This document shows positions 63,856-64,000 of a stretch of 64,000 bases of DNA, piece by piece. The DNA lies in the NCBI RefSeq assembly GCF_003651225.1, contig NZ_RCDB01000003.1, positions 375,259 to 439,258 on the forward strand, read 5' to 3'. Within the stretch, counting starts at the first letter, position 1. The number at the start of each line of letters is the position of its first letter. The DNA is from Microbacterium telephonicum. Lineage in GTDB: Bacteria; Actinomycetota; Actinomycetes; Actinomycetales; Microbacteriaceae. A program made the position numbers and the translations under genes. Below the pieces are notes generated by a model, which saw nothing but the letters and a program-made list of their open reading frames with translations, did no database searches and was not told where the DNA came from.

Positions 63856-64000
63856 TCAGCGGGCGTGGACGATGTCGCCGGCCGAGACGACGCTCTCCAC
63901 GCCTTCGCGGGCGATCACGAGGCGTCCCGCGGGGTCGAGGCGCACGGCGGTGCCGGCGCGGGTCGTCCCGTCGGGAAGCGACACCGTCACGGCGGAACCG
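63856..64000 (-). CDS. birA: Biotin--[acetyl-CoA-carboxylase] ligase, C-terminal fragment
   Basis: The last 47 codons before the TGA at 63856-63858. The fragment reads AVTVSLPDGTTRAGTAVRLD followed by GRLVIAREGVESVVSAGDIV, the SH3-like C-terminal domain of BirA-type biotin ligases. The rest lies beyond the right edge. The neighbours PH-domain, purK and purE match the usual actinobacterial order. Confidence 0.85.
   Translation of the reverse strand, partial: GSAVTVSLPDGTTRAGTAVRLDPAGRLVIAREGVESVVSAGDIVHAR

Overview
High-GC actinobacterial chromosome, most likely Microbacteriaceae and Microbacterium-like. The evidence is very high G+C coding sequence, an MtrA-MtrB-LpqB cluster, a WhiB2-type regulator, a DUF3499 protein, a moxR-DUF58-spoIIM-RDD block, and many transcripts that appear to begin directly at the start codon. 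Both ends of the window cut genes: a membrane-fusion adaptor on the left and a BirA-type biotin ligase on the right. I saw no rRNA, tRNA, CRISPR array, transposase or attachment site. No gene-free stretch exceeds 300 bp; the longest is 13413-13642.

Layout. 0-2.2 kb: MacB-like efflux ABC system. 2.2-7.9 kb, minus strand: mtrA-mtrB-lpqB-comF, followed by the long ribosome hibernation factor; this is envelope/cell-cycle signalling in the order seen in mycobacteria. 8.0-13.4 kb: plus-strand operon of a membrane protein, DUF4129, DUF4350, MoxR ATPase and DUF58. Its usual partners SpoIIM and RDD lie at 17.4-19.3 kb. Between the two halves sits an oxidative-stress cassette: aquaporin, catalase-peroxidase katG and its Fur-type repressor. 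19.3-27.6 kb, minus strand: S-adenosylhomocysteinase, DUF3499, a metallopeptidase-like protein without its zinc motif, DUF5719, a giant glycosyltransferase, WhiB2 and mannose-6-phosphate isomerase.

27.7-59.9 kb is a large cell-wall glycopolymer locus. It holds two tandem O-antigen-ligase/polymerase-like proteins and a GlfT1-like transferase beside an ABC exporter, an arrangement like the mycobacterial galactan export trio. It also holds a second ABC exporter whose ATPase carries a carbohydrate-recognition tail, and glf plus glfT2 for UDP-galactofuranose and galactan. Two RgpF-type rhamnan proteins, GtrA plus a polyprenyl-phosphate sugar transferase, several large membrane proteins and a complete dTDP-rhamnose pathway (rmlA, rmlB and a fused rmlC-rmlD) complete it. 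A frameshifted DUF2142 gene and a secreted protein with five ~104-residue repeats lie at its right end. The inferred products are galactofuranose- and rhamnose-containing polymers, exported by two ABC systems and attached to the wall by an LCP ligase encoded next to purE.

59.9-64 kb: LCP ligase, purE, purK, a PH-domain membrane protein and birA.

Regulation visible in the sequence: numerous TANNNT boxes 6-7 nt before start codons; a perfect Fur-type palindrome over the furA promoter; a near-identical 20-bp GTCAC-containing motif covering the starts of the repeat-protein and PH-domain genes, a possible MtrA site; and bidirectional hairpin terminators between convergent genes.
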